Shown: positions 17,093 to 26,558 of the stretch, piece by piece
Position numbering within the stretch: position 1 is the stretch's first letter
How the letters are laid out: every line of letters begins with the position of its first letter
Assembly: GCF_005601135.1 (NCBI RefSeq)
Contig: NZ_CP039381.1
Span: forward strand, 1,485,941 to 1,549,940
Source: Ruminococcus bovis
Lineage (GTDB): Bacteria; Bacillota; Clostridia; Oscillospirales; Acutalibacteraceae
Reading direction: 5' to 3'
DNA length: 64,000 nt
Notes under the pieces: model-generated
The model's database searches: none
Seen by the model: only the letters and a program-made list of their open reading frames with translations
What the model was told of the DNA's origin: nothing
Translations under genes and position numbers: made by a program

Positions 17093-18829
17093 ATGTCAAA
17101 AACTGCTACACTTGCAAAACAACAAATGAAAGATGTTATTACATCTGCTATTAATAAAGCTATACAGAACGGTACATTACCTGAGGGTGATATTCCGGAA
17201 TTTATTATTGAAAAACCTGCCGATAAGTCTAACGGTGACTTAGCAACAAACTGTGCATTAGTTTCAGCAAAAACTTTTAGAATGCCACCATTCAAAATTG
17301 CTCAAGCTATTACAGAAAATATTGATTTAGAGGATACTCTATTTACTAAGTTTGAAACTGCAGGTCCGGGTTTCATTAACTTCTTCCTATCACAAAGCTA
17401 CTACAGTAAGGTGCTAAAGGAAGTTGAAGAAGAAAAAGAAAACTTTGGTCAGAGTAATTACGGTCAAGGTGAAAAGGTAATGGTAGAATTTGTTTCTGCT
17501 AACCCTACAGGTCCTATGCATATGGGTAATGCAAGAGGTGGTGCTTTAGGTGACTGCCTAGCATCTGTTCTTGATAAAGCCGGTTACAATGTGTGGAGAG
17601 AATTCTATGTAAATGATGCCGGTAATCAGATTGAAAAGTTTGCTTGTTCTTTGGAAGCAAGATATTTACAGATTTATGATGAAACAGTACCATTTCCGGA
17701 AGACGGTTATCAAGGTGGAGATATTACAGACCTTGCTAATCTATACAATGATGAAAACGGTGACAAGCTACTAAATGTTTCATCAGAAGAGAGAAAGAAA
17801 GCACTTGTTGACTTTGCACTACCAAGAAATATTAAGAAAATGCAAAGTGATATGGCAAAGTACAAAATCACTTATGATAAGTGGTTCTTTGAAAGTGAAC
17901 TTCACAATAGTGGTGCAGTTAAAGAAGTTGTTGACATTCTTACAAAGAAAGGTTTAACATACGAAAAAGAAGGTGCTGTTTGGTACAAGAACAAAGAAGT
18001 TGTTACAAAGAAACTTCTTGCAGAAGGTAAAAAGCAGGACTATATTGATAAGTTGGAACTAAAGGATGATGTTCTAATTCGTCAAAACGGTAATCCAACA
18101 TACTTTACTGCCGATATTGCTTATCACAAGAATAAGTTTGACAGAGGATTCACAACACTTATTGATGTATGGGGTGCTGACCACCATGGTCATGTTATGA
18201 GAATGAAGGGTGCTATGGATGCTATCGGTTATGATGGTGACAAGCTAAATGTTCTTCTAATGCAACTTGTTAAGCTGGTTCGTAACGGTGAACTTGTAAA
18301 GATGAGTAAGAGAACAGGTAAGGCTATCCAACTTGCCGACCTGCTTGAAGAAGTACCTGTTGACTCAGCAAGATTTTTATTTAACACAAGAGAAGCTAAC
18401 AGTCAGATGGACTTTGACCTTGACCTTGCAGTTAAAGAAGATAACCAAAACCCTGTTTATTATGTTCAGTATGCTCATGCCAGAATTTGCTCAATTCTAA
18501 AGGCTCTTGAAAAGGATGGTATCACACCAAAGGATTGTTCAGAAAGTGACCTTGATGTGCTAACTGCTCCTGAAGAAATTGATATTATCAGTCACCTAGC
18601 ATCATTTGAAGATGAGATTATCTCTGCTGCTAAGGACTATGACCCAACAAAGATTACTCGTTATGTTACAACTCTTGCAACATTGTTCCATAAGTTCTAC
18701 AATGCTTGTAGAGTTAAGGGTGATGACGAAAAGCTAACTCAGGCAAGACTTGCTCTTTGTGTTGCAGTTAAGACAGTTATTAAGAATGTCCTAACAATGT
18801 TCAACATCTCTTGTCCTGATTCAATGTAA
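17093..18829 (+). CDS. argS: Arginyl-tRNA synthetase
   Basis: Class I synthetase, 578 residues. The N-terminal Add-1 domain, HIGH motif as HMGNARGGALGD, DVWGADHHGHVMRMK, the KMSKR motif (VKMSKRTGKAI) and the C-terminal anticodon-binding DALR region (YVQYAHARICSILK onward) are all visible. It is the last gene of the murI operon and is followed by a terminator. No T-box leader is possible, since it starts one base after the preceding stop. Confidence 0.97.
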   Translation: MSKTATLAKQQMKDVITSAINKAIQNGTLPEGDIPEFIIEKPADKSNGDLATNCALVSAKTFRMPPFKIAQAITENIDLEDTLFTKFETAGPGFINFFLSQSYYSKVLKEVEEEKENFGQSNYGQGEKVMVEFVSANPTGPMHMGNARGGALGDCLASVLDKAGYNVWREFYVNDAGNQIEKFACSLEARYLQIYDETVPFPEDGYQGGDITDLANLYNDENGDKLLNVSSEERKKALVDFALPRNIKKMQSDMAKYKITYDKWFFESELHNSGAVKEVVDILTKKGLTYEKEGAVWYKNKEVVTKKLLAEGKKQDYIDKLELKDDVLIRQNGNPTYFTADIAYHKNKFDRGFTTLIDVWGADHHGHVMRMKGAMDAIGYDGDKLNVLLMQLVKLVRNGELVKMSKRTGKAIQLADLLEEVPVDSARFLFNTREANSQMDFDLDLAVKEDNQNPVYYVQYAHARICSILKALEKDGITPKDCSESDLDVLTAPEEIDIISHLASFEDEIISAAKDYDPTKITRYVTTLATLFHKFYNACRVKGDDEKLTQARLALCVAVKTVIKNVLTMFNISCPDSM

Positions 18830-18921
18830 TTTTGATTGACTTAAATTTGTTAAGTTGTTATCTTAAGGATATTAAAATTTAGAAATTTTTAATTTTAAAA
18901 AATTATATTACCTATAATAAG

Positions 18922-18947
18922 GCAGACTCAATAATGGGTCTGCTTTT
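18922..18947 (+). terminator. Terminator after argS
   Basis: Stem GCAGACTC / GGGTCTGC (one G-T pair), then TTTT. Confidence 0.8.
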
Positions 18948-18994
18948 GCCTTTTGTATAACCAAAAATATAAGTAATCATAAATCACTATAACA

Positions 18995-19504
18995 AAATTG
19001 GGTTTGTGGGGATGATTAAATATGAAAAGTGTAAACTATGTCCTTGTATAAACTGTAAACTATGTGGTTGCACAATTCATAATACAACATTATTTTGTAG
19101 CATAAACTGTACCATATTTTATATCATATTTTGGCTCACAGTCGTAGGGGCGAACATTGTTCGCCCGTTTAATAGTAAAATGTTTTATGTAACTTAGTCC
19201 TATGTAGAAACTAAAAATTATAACTTACCATATAGGGCAAAGTACCTATATAAAGGCTAGTTTGTAACGGGACATCAATTAAGTGAACATCAAAGAAAAC
19301 GAGCCATAGGCGAAGTTTGATTTGCTAATGTGAACTTATGCAAAAGTTTTTTGTAAAAAAACTTTTGTTGAAAGACCACCTGTTAGCCATACTTTTGTGA
19401 TAATATAAGGTATGATAATTTTGCAAATTTTCCTTTATACTCAACTAAATTTAAAACAAATTCACCTTAACTCACAATCAAAATTAAAAAGACAAACCCT
19501 AATT
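18995..19504 (+). repeat. Mosaic MITE-like repeat, copy C
   Basis: Forward-oriented copy between argS and tetR. Ends are AAATTGGGTTTGTGGGG and ACAAACCCTAATTT. It holds the GGGGCGAACATTGTTCGCCC palindrome and the ~100-base extra module (about 19270-19377) with a CAAAAGTTTTTTG hairpin. A 63-codon open frame at 19006-19197, with KCKLCPCINCKLCGC, lies inside; I do not accept it as a gene because other copies break it. Confidence 0.8.
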
Positions 19505-19565
19505 TGCAGAACTAGATTACCTTTACCCACATAAAAAATTGAATAAATAAAATTTATAAAAGGAA

Positions 19566-19626
19566 TTGACAAAATATATTATGTGTGTATAATAAGAAAC
19601 ATAGGTTACGCAACAAGTGTTACCTA
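19566..19626 (+). promoter_or_regulatory. tetR promoter with candidate operator
   Basis: TTGACA (19566), 16-base spacer, TATAAT (19588). At 19602-19626 an imperfect inverted repeat TAGGTTAC / GTTACCTA spans the likely start of transcription, as expected for an autoregulated TetR gene. Confidence 0.6.
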
Positions 19627-19640
19627 AAAGGAGAAATATA

Positions 19641-20207
19641 ATGCCACCAAAATTCAAGTTTACTAGGGAAGAGATTATTTCTTCTGCTCTGGATGTAACA
19701 AGGAAAAATGGAATACAAGGACTTACTGCAAGGGCATTAGCCAATGAACTTGGTTGTTCTGTTAAGCCTATTTTTGGACTTTTTAAAAATATGGAAGAAG
19801 TACAGACAGAGGTTATACTAAGTGCTGCAAATCTTTATTACAAGTATTTGCAAGAAGAAATGACAAGTGGTAAGTACCCACCATATAAGGCAAGTGGTAT
19901 GGGTTATATTCGTTTTGCTAAAGAAGAAAAAGAACTTTTTAAACTTGTATTTATGCGTGACCGTACTAATGAAGAAAAGAATGATACAGCAGAAACTGAG
20001 GCAGTAGTAAAAATTCTGCAAAATGCTATAGGATTAACAGAAGAACAGGCATATAAATTTCACCTTGAAATGTGGATATATGTTCATGGTATTGCAACAA
20101 TGATGGCAACATCATATTGTGACTTTGAACTTGATTATATTAGTGACCTAATAAGTGATATGTATTTAGGACTGAAACATCAGTTTACAAAGGATAAGGA
20201 AAACTAA
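19641..20207 (+). CDS. TetR/AcrR family transcriptional regulator
   Basis: 188 residues from the ATG at 19641 behind AAGGAG. The N-terminal TetR DNA-binding helix-turn-helix reads FTREEIISSALDVTRKNG then LTARALANELGCSVKPIFGLF. The C-terminal ligand domain is divergent and of the WHG type. It likely represses itself and the ABC exporter genes downstream through the operator at 19602-19626. The ligand is unknown. The gene order tetR-KTR-ABC suggests a resistance or efflux cassette. Confidence 0.88.
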   Translation: MPPKFKFTREEIISSALDVTRKNGIQGLTARALANELGCSVKPIFGLFKNMEEVQTEVILSAANLYYKYLQEEMTSGKYPPYKASGMGYIRFAKEEKELFKLVFMRDRTNEEKNDTAETEAVVKILQNAIGLTEEQAYKFHLEMWIYVHGIATMMATSYCDFELDYISDLISDMYLGLKHQFTKDKEN

Positions 20208-20216
20208 GGTGATGGT

Positions 20217-20402
20217 ATGAAAGTGCAGTGGGTATATTGCCCAATTTGTAATAACAAAACTAGGGAAAAGGTAAGGGAAGATACAGTTATAAAGAATTTT
20301 CCTCTTTACTGTCCAAAATGTAAAAATGAAACTTTGGTTAGCATTGAAAATTTAAAACTTAATGTCATCAAAGAGCCAGACGCTAAGACGCAGAGCCGAT
20401 GA
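20217..20402 (+). CDS. Cysteine-rich KTR domain protein
   Basis: 61 residues with two CxxC pairs (CPIC and CPKC), the KTREKVREDT motif naming the family, and the typical end EPDAKTQSR. These zinc-ribbon-like proteins are frequent in conjugative elements and resistance cassettes. Role unknown. It starts 9 bases after tetR and is probably co-transcribed with it. Its presence is the best hint that 19.5-22 kb was acquired horizontally. Confidence 0.8.
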   Translation: MKVQWVYCPICNNKTREKVREDTVIKNFPLYCPKCKNETLVSIENLKLNVIKEPDAKTQSR

Positions 20403-20467
20403 ACTAATAAATATATTTGATTTTATATTTATAGTTTGTCGGTTTTTTATATTTTAAGGAGAGAACA

Positions 20468-21196
20468 ATGGACGCAATTAAAATTGACAATTTAACAAAA
20501 AAGTACAAAGACCTTGTGGCAGTTGACCATTTGAATTTAACTGTAAAAGAGGGAGAGCTTTTTTCTTTACTAGGTGTAAACGGTGCAGGTAAAACAACAA
20601 CAATCAAAATGCTTTCTTGCCTAACAAAGCCTAATTCAGGGGATGCTTTTCTTGGTGGTGAAAGTATTGTTACTGCACCTAAGAAGGTAAAGAATATTAT
20701 TGGTGTGTCACCACAAGAAACTGCAGTTGCACCTAACTTAACAGTTAAAGAAAACTTAGAATTAATGTGTGGTGTACATAATTTTTCTAAAGAAAAGAAA
20801 GTTGCAAAGGTAAATGAACTTGCTGAGCAGTTTGATTTAAACAGTATTTTAAACAAGAAAGCAGGTAAACTTTCAGGTGGTTGGCAAAGAAGATTAAGCA
20901 TTGCAATGGCACTTATCAGCGAACCTAAAATTCTTTTCCTTGATGAACCCACACTTGGACTTGATGTTATTGCAAGAAGTGAACTATGGGACAATATTCG
21001 TCAGTTAAAGGGAAAAATTACAATTATCCTAACTACTCACTATATGGAAGAGGCTGAGGCTCTTTCTGACCATATTGCAGTTATGAAAGGTGGCAAGTTA
21101 CTTGCACTTGGCACAGTTGATGAACTAAAGAAACAAACTAATGAAGATAAATTCGAGGATGCATTTATTCAAATTGTTAAGGGGGTATCAAAATGA
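20468..21196 (+). CDS. ABC transporter ATP-binding protein (ABC-2 export type)
   Basis: 242 residues. Walker A GVNGAGKTTTIKML, Q-loop SPQETAV, signature LSGGWQRRLSIAMAL (Trp where Gln is usual), Walker B KILFLDEPTLGLD and switch His in LTTHYMEEAE. Pairs with the permease at 21193, with a 4-base ATGA overlap. Substrate unknown; homologues export drugs, lantibiotics or lipids. Confidence 0.93.
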   Translation: MDAIKIDNLTKKYKDLVAVDHLNLTVKEGELFSLLGVNGAGKTTTIKMLSCLTKPNSGDAFLGGESIVTAPKKVKNIIGVSPQETAVAPNLTVKENLELMCGVHNFSKEKKVAKVNELAEQFDLNSILNKKAGKLSGGWQRRLSIAMALISEPKILFLDEPTLGLDVIARSELWDNIRQLKGKITIILTTHYMEEAEALSDHIAVMKGGKLLALGTVDELKKQTNEDKFEDAFIQIVKGVSK

Positions 21197-21924
21197 GAAT
21201 GTTGACTTTTTCTAATAGAACTGCAAAAGAAATTTTGCGTGACCCACTTAACTTAGCATTTGGTCTTGGTTTTCCGGTAGCACTTCTACTTTTACTATCA
21301 GCTATTCAAGCTAATATTCCGGTAAAAATGTTTGAACTGGATAAGCTAACTCCGGGTATAACTGTTTTTGGTTTGTCCTTTATGACTCTATTCTCTGCAA
21401 CACTTGTTGCTAAAGACAGAGAAAGTGCATTACTGCAAAGACTATACACAACTCCACTTACTGCAATGGACTTTATATTTGGCTACATTTTGCCTATACT
21501 TCCTATTGCAATTGCTCAAAGTATTGTGTGCTATATTGTAGCCGTAATTTTAGGACTAAAAATAACAGTTACCATTCTGTATGCTTTACTTGCTATTATC
21601 CCAATTTCACTATTCTTTATTTGTCTAGGTCTTTTATGTGGTAGCATTTTTAATGTAAAGCAAGTGGGTGGTATCTGTGGTGCATTAATCACTAACTTAA
21701 CAGGTTGGTTTGCAGGTATTTGGTTTGATATTAGTACTGTTGGTGGTGCTTTTGAGAAGATTGCAAATGCTCTACCTTTCGTACATATGGTTAACCTTGA
21801 GAAAGCAATTCTTAACGGCAATTGTTCTGATGTTTCAACAGATATTTTGTGGATTGCCCTTTATACCGTTGCATCAATAGTTATTTCAATCCTATTATTC
21901 CTAAGACAAATGAAAAAACAGTAA
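21193..21924 (+). CDS. ABC-2 type transporter permease
   Basis: 243 residues, about six membrane helices, with the ABC-2 pattern (SNRTAKEILRDPLNLAFGLGFP at the N-terminus, central VAKDRESALLQRLYTTPLTAMDF). Coupled to the ATPase gene. A rho-independent terminator follows at 22049. Together they form a half-exporter that would need to dimerise. Confidence 0.88.
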   Translation: MRMLTFSNRTAKEILRDPLNLAFGLGFPVALLLLLSAIQANIPVKMFELDKLTPGITVFGLSFMTLFSATLVAKDRESALLQRLYTTPLTAMDFIFGYILPILPIAIAQSIVCYIVAVILGLKITVTILYALLAIIPISLFFICLGLLCGSIFNVKQVGGICGALITNLTGWFAGIWFDISTVGGAFEKIANALPFVHMVNLEKAILNGNCSDVSTDILWIALYTVASIVISILLFLRQMKKQ

Positions 21925-22048
21925 ATGAAAAATAAGCGTTATAATAGGTTTTATAATACAAATAAAGTATAAAAGGTAATGCAATAATTAGAAATATTGA
22001 AAATTAATAATAAGTAAAATTTTACATAAACCAAAACTTCCAAAAACG

Positions 22049-22080
22049 AAAGCCACAAGAATCCTTGTGGCTTTTGTTTT
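22049..22080 (+). terminator. Terminator of the tetR-ABC cassette
   Basis: Stem AAAGCCACAAG / CTTGTGGCTTT, 4-base loop, T-rich tail. Confidence 0.85.
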
Positions 22081-22133
22081 ATGTTGATAGATTACATTTT
22101 AAGTTTGTATCTATATGGATAGATACCTAAGGA

Positions 22134-22559
22134 AAATTTGGGTTTGACTTTTTAATCTTGATTGTGGATAAAGGTGAATTTGTTATAAATTTAGTTGAGT
22201 ATAAAGAAAAATTTGCAAAATTATCATACCTTATATTATCACAAAAGTATGGCTAACAGGTGTAGGGGACATCATTGATGTCCCGTTACAAACTAGCCTT
22301 TATATAGGTACTTTGCCCTATATGGTAAGTTATAATTTTTAGTTTCTACATAGGACGAAGTTACATAAAACATTTTACTATTAAACGGGCGAACAATGTT
22401 CGCCCCTACGACTGTGAGCCATAATATGATATAAAAATCGGTACTGTTTATGCTCCGAAATATCGTTGTAATATGAATTGTGCAACCACAAAATTTACAT
22501 TTTATACAAGGACATAGTTTACACTTTTCATATTTAATCATCCCCACAAACCCTAATTT
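22134..22559 (-). repeat. Mosaic MITE-like repeat, copy D
   Basis: Reverse-oriented, in the convergent gap between the ABC permease and the protease. It has both palindromic cassettes: GGGGACATCATTGATGTCCC (about 22266-22285) and the CGAACAATGTTCG type (about 22390-22402). It is the closest relative of copy C but lacks the extra module. An 84-codon frame on the minus strand (22293-22547) repeats the Cys-rich string of copy C; rejected as a gene. Confidence 0.8.
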
Positions 22560-22634
22560 GTAAAGTATATTCTTATTATTCTACAAATAAAGTTTAAAGA
22601 TGAAAATTAAGGTTACACTTAACCAACATAAAAT

Positions 22635-22655
22635 AAGCCTCCGAAATGGAGGCTT
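22635..22655 (-). terminator. Terminator of the dockerin protease gene
   Basis: Perfect AAGCCTCC / GGAGGCTT stem with a 5-base loop; the T run on the minus strand is short. Confidence 0.65.
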
Positions 22656-22675
22656 AAATTATGCTTTAGATAAAA

Positions 22676-22728
22676 TATAAAAATTAAAAATGAAAATTAA
22701 AAATGAAAATTAAAAATGAAAATTAAAA
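22676..22728. repeat. Tandem 13-bp AT-rich repeat
   Basis: About four copies of AAAATTAAAAATG directly next to the stop codon of the protease gene. Possibly slipped-strand expansion of the 3' end. Confidence 0.8.
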
Positions 22729-22729
22729 A

Positions 22730-24427
22730 TTACTGATTATCGCCGGTTACTTTTGCAAGTAATCTTTGAATTTCTGTTACATCTTTAACATTTACAACAC
22801 CATCTTGATTAATGTCAGCATTTATCTGACCTTCACTGGAAAGTGTGTAGCTATGAATTGTGCTTTTCTGAATACAAACTGCATCGTCAATATTAACTAC
22901 ACCATCTAGGTTAGCATCCCCTGCAAGTGTTCCTCTTTTATAAGTGATACCCTTAATTACAAAGTTACCACCTTCTGTGTCATCATTAACATCTTCGTAA
23001 AAATCCATAACATCATTTACTTTGCTTTTGCTTAGACTAGGAATGTTAGGAAAGATATTTTTGTCAGTATAAATGTAGCTTTGACCTCTTTTAGCTTCAG
23101 TATTAAAGATTCTTTCATCTTTATTTTCAAGCCATTCTGAAACACCGATACCGTTTATAGCTTTTGTATCGGTTGTATCAATTTCAACACCAATACCGAT
23201 TTTGCCTTTGCTAACATATAGAGGGTCAACATCAGCTGTGTAGTAACCACTATATGGTACTTTACCTGTTTTAAGTGTTTTCCAAGTTGTCTTGTCACTA
23301 CTTGGTGTGCCTTCATTGTCAACAGGAATGTAATATAGTGTGTAGTTAGCACCAACACTTGTTGACTCAAACATAACTTTGTTTAAATATTCATTTGTGT
23401 TATCAATATTTAGAACATTAATGTATGTTGTATCTTTTGATGCTTCATCAAGATAATCAAATTCATAAGTAGCACCAAATGTTTCTACCTGATGAATTGT
23501 ATTTGATACATTGTTTTTCATATAGTCAGTAAAAGCATATGATGGACCAAATACATCAGAGAATATGTAATAGTCTTCATAAGAAATCCAGAAGTAACCG
23601 TCAAAGTCGTTGTAGTCACCCCAACTGTTTCTGCATAACCATGCACCGTCTTTCTTAGGTGTGTATGTTTTACCGTCAATATTTACTGTGAAACTTTCTT
23701 TGCTGATGTTATCATCCCAACCTACTACACTTACGCAATGACCTGAAATATAGTTTGATTCAGCAGGACAATATGAATGGGTGTCATCAGCAGAGAATTT
23801 TGAATATTCATTGTAGTGAGTAGTAACTGCACCGTAATCTTTTATAGACTTCTTGATAGTGTCTTTATCTTCAGAATCAAGATACATAATGCCTGTTACA
23901 ACATCATTAATATTGTACTTTTTGTTAATATCAAAAAGACTTAGTGGGCTTGTGTATGGAAATTCATTTTCAGAAACACCACCACTCCAGCTACTTAGGT
24001 AGCCCATTGTAATGTATGGGAAACCACCACCTTTGTAGTATTCTCTCTGCCAACCTGTACCGTCTTTTCTTGGAGTACCCCAAGCATCAACATGAGCAGC
24101 AGAGTACCAAGAGTTAGAAGAATTATCTATTACACCATCTTTAATAAGTAATGTTTCAAGGCTACTTAATCCACCATAAGCCCAACAGATTTGAGCATTG
24201 CCTTGTTGTCTGATTGGTGTTACAAGATTTAAGTCTTTTGAACTATATGATGAAGGTAAAGTTTCATCAACATCAAGTGTAGTTCCTTCACCTGTAAAAG
24301 GTATTGCAATTTCACTTGAATTTTTACTTTCTATTGTGTCAACCTTTGCAGCACTAACACTAAGTCCGGTAGTAGACACAATTAACATTGCACTTGCAAT
24401 AGAAACAATTTTTGCAAATTTATTCAT
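22730..24427 (-). CDS. Secreted papain-like (C1) cysteine protease with type I dockerin
   Basis: 565 residues: signal peptide (1-27), C1 peptidase domain with oxyanion Gln75 and Cys81 (RQQGNAQICWAYGG), His230 (SGHCVSVVGW) and Asn267 (CRNSWGDY), a lectin-like/beta middle region (about 300-490), and a dockerin at the C-terminus with two Ca-binding repeats (GDANLDGVVNIDDA and ADINQDGVVNVKDV). The dockerin implies attachment to a cohesin scaffold, so this protease is probably part of the cell-surface amylosome. No clear Pro-peptide is seen. RBS AGGACAGG. Single-gene unit with its own promoter. Confidence 0.9.
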   Translation of the reverse strand: MNKFAKIVSIASAMLIVSTTGLSVSAAKVDTIESKNSSEIAIPFTGEGTTLDVDETLPSSYSSKDLNLVTPIRQQGNAQICWAYGGLSSLETLLIKDGVIDNSSNSWYSAAHVDAWGTPRKDGTGWQREYYKGGGFPYITMGYLSSWSGGVSENEFPYTSPLSLFDINKKYNINDVVTGIMYLDSEDKDTIKKSIKDYGAVTTHYNEYSKFSADDTHSYCPAESNYISGHCVSVVGWDDNISKESFTVNIDGKTYTPKKDGAWLCRNSWGDYNDFDGYFWISYEDYYIFSDVFGPSYAFTDYMKNNVSNTIHQVETFGATYEFDYLDEASKDTTYINVLNIDNTNEYLNKVMFESTSVGANYTLYYIPVDNEGTPSSDKTTWKTLKTGKVPYSGYYTADVDPLYVSKGKIGIGVEIDTTDTKAINGIGVSEWLENKDERIFNTEAKRGQSYIYTDKNIFPNIPSLSKSKVNDVMDFYEDVNDDTEGGNFVIKGITYKRGTLAGDANLDGVVNIDDAVCIQKSTIHSYTLSSEGQINADINQDGVVNVKDVTEIQRLLAKVTGDNQ

Positions 24428-24464
24428 TTTACCTGTCCTTTCGATAATATTTGTATTTAATCAC

Positions 24465-24493
24465 ATTATATCAAATACTTTTTGTACTGTAAA
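24465..24493 (-). promoter_or_regulatory. Promoter of the dockerin protease
   Basis: On the minus strand: TTTACA, 17-base spacer, perfect TATAAT, about 40 bases before the start codon. Confidence 0.65.
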
Positions 24494-24546
24494 GAATATA
24501 ATTGTTAACTTTCGGAAAAGATATTTACAGAATGTGGGGGGATATT

Positions 24547-25434
24547 ATGGAACGAAGAACAGACCTTGCTTTAGAAGCAAGAGAACTTTTTGGTGAAGAT
24601 ATTAAAGGTGTGAAATTTGAAGAAAGTGAAAAGGAAGATATTAAAGTTTCCAGACTAAAAATAACAAGTGATAAGGCAAGTGCAAAACTAGGTAAAGAAA
24701 AAGGAACTTATGTAACTTTAGAAATGCCACCACTTTCCGATAATTACAAAACACCTGATGAAAAGTTAGAAGTTATTGCACAGGAGATAAAGCACCTTAT
24801 ACCTGTAAATGGTCTGGTAATGATTGCAGGTTTAGGAAATACAGAAATAACTCCTGATGCACTAGGCCCAAAATCAGCATCAAAGATTATAGCTACCAGA
24901 CATATAAAAGGCGAAGTTGCAAAGGCAACAGGTCTTGATAAACTTAGACCGGTTGCAGTAGTTGCTACCGGTGTAACAGGAAAAACAGGTATTGAAACAG
25001 GTGAGTATCTGTATAGCCTAATTAAGAAGATAAAGCCAAATGCACTTATTGCTATTGATGCTTTAGCTTCAAGACGACTTTCAAGACTTGGCTGTACAAT
25101 TCAAATTAGTGATACGGGAATTTCTCCCGGTGCAGGTGTTGGCAACAACAGAACAAAATTATCACAAGAAACTTTAGGTATTCCGGTTATAGGTATAGGT
25201 GTGCCAACGGTAGTTGATGCATCAACCTTAGCACTTGATTTGTTTGATACGGAAGATGTAAGATTTTCGGAACAATTAAAAAGTATGGTAAATCCCAACG
25301 GCAGACAAATGGTAGTTACACCTAAAGAAATAGATTTGCTGATAAACAGAGCCTCTGAACTGATTGCACTTGCTATTAATTATGCACTTCATTCTGATTT
25401 AAATTTAAGCGACCTTATGAGCCTAATGTACTAA
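24547..25434 (+). CDS. gpr: Germination protease (GPR endopeptidase)
   Basis: Degrades small acid-soluble spore proteins on germination; a marker of endospore formers. 295 residues from the ATG at 24547 (G-rich ribosome site at 24536-24541), beginning MERRTDLALEARELFGE as in the family, with VVATGVTGKTGIETGEY and SDTGISPGAGVGNNR. An upstream in-frame ATG at 24502 is rejected because it lacks a ribosome site and adds a non-homologous tail. The next gene is spoIIP, the classical neighbour. Confidence 0.95.
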   Translation: MERRTDLALEARELFGEDIKGVKFEESEKEDIKVSRLKITSDKASAKLGKEKGTYVTLEMPPLSDNYKTPDEKLEVIAQEIKHLIPVNGLVMIAGLGNTEITPDALGPKSASKIIATRHIKGEVAKATGLDKLRPVAVVATGVTGKTGIETGEYLYSLIKKIKPNALIAIDALASRRLSRLGCTIQISDTGISPGAGVGNNRTKLSQETLGIPVIGIGVPTVVDASTLALDLFDTEDVRFSEQLKSMVNPNGRQMVVTPKEIDLLINRASELIALAINYALHSDLNLSDLMSLMY

Positions 25435-25484
25435 AATGTACAAACCCATCATAGTATTAAAGAGAATATTAAAGAGGTGGTTTT

Positions 25485-26513
25485 ATGGGCAGAAATATAA
25501 GAAAGTTAAGTTTGCTTTTTGCTTTTGTTGCTATTGTTGCAGGTATGTATTCACTATGTAATAGGGTAGGTGGCTATGTAACACCTAAGGAAAATTCGGT
25601 TGAAGTGGTTAAGAAGGTTGATGAAGTTCCCACAACAACACCTACTACTGTTTCAGCTACTGTACCTACTACAAAAACAAAGGTGAATAAAACAACTAAA
25701 GAAACTGTCCCTACCACCTCATCAGGAAAAAATTATCCTGTTATAGAAAAACAGTTTGGTGAGGATGGTATTACATATGATAATTTTTGTGTAAAAAATT
25801 ATACTGACTATTCCCTTGATATTGCCACAGAATTAAAGAGAGGTTTGCCGTTTAAAATAGAAAAGAACCACCAAGTTCAAGTATTGATTTTCCATACTCA
25901 TACTTGTGAAAGTTATCTAAAAAGTGATACCGATTATTATCCAAGTGACTATTATCCAAGAACAACTAATAATAAAGAAAATGTTACAGCAGTAGGTGAC
26001 GAAATAGAAAAACAACTGAAAAAGGCCGGTATCGGTGTTATCCATGACAAAACAAAGCATGACTATCCATCATACAACGGTGGGTATGATAGAAGTTATC
26101 AAACAATTCAAAAGTATATGGAAAAGTATAAGGGTATTAAGGTTGTACTTGATATACATAGAGATGCTATTGGTGAGGGTGGTGAGTCCGGTAAAGTTAA
26201 ACCTACTTTTAAATATAAAGGGAAGAAAGCCTCCCAAATTATGATTATGACAGGTTATCAGTATGAGGGTGGAGGTGACTTTCCATTTTGGAGAGATAAC
26301 CTTGACTTTGCCATAAAACTTCAACAGACTGCAGAAACAATGTATCCCGGATTAACCAGACCACTTAACTTTGGAGAATACACTTATAACCTAAATGTGT
26401 GCAACGGTTCATTGCTAATTGAATTTGGTACAGATGTAAATACTATTGATGAAGTAAAGCGTTCCGGAAAGATGGTGGGAAAGGCTCTGGCAAAAGTATT
26501 GCAAAATAATTGA
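25485..26513 (+). CDS. spoIIP: Stage II sporulation protein P (peptidoglycan hydrolase)
   Basis: 342 residues. One N-terminal membrane helix (LSLLFAFVAIVAGMYSLC), a Thr/Pro-rich linker (about 45-80), then the SpoIIP amidase/endopeptidase domain with LIFHTHTCESY, VVLDIHRDA and LIEFGTDVN; the histidines and acidic residues of the zinc site are in these motifs. It acts with SpoIID and SpoIIM in engulfment. Adjacent to gpr with a 50-base gap. Confidence 0.93.
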   Translation: MGRNIRKLSLLFAFVAIVAGMYSLCNRVGGYVTPKENSVEVVKKVDEVPTTTPTTVSATVPTTKTKVNKTTKETVPTTSSGKNYPVIEKQFGEDGITYDNFCVKNYTDYSLDIATELKRGLPFKIEKNHQVQVLIFHTHTCESYLKSDTDYYPSDYYPRTTNNKENVTAVGDEIEKQLKKAGIGVIHDKTKHDYPSYNGGYDRSYQTIQKYMEKYKGIKVVLDIHRDAIGEGGESGKVKPTFKYKGKKASQIMIMTGYQYEGGGDFPFWRDNLDFAIKLQQTAETMYPGLTRPLNFGEYTYNLNVCNGSLLIEFGTDVNTIDEVKRSGKMVGKALAKVLQNN

Positions 26514-26558
26514 AATGTGATATAATTACCTTATCAATGATTATTGAAGGTAATAATA

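Noticed and set aside
19006..19197. 63-codon Cys-rich ORF, and its 84-codon relative at 22293-22547
   Set aside because: Both lie inside repeat copies C and D; copies A and B have stops at the start, no ribosome site is conserved, and the frame runs through a palindrome. Treated as repeat sequence.
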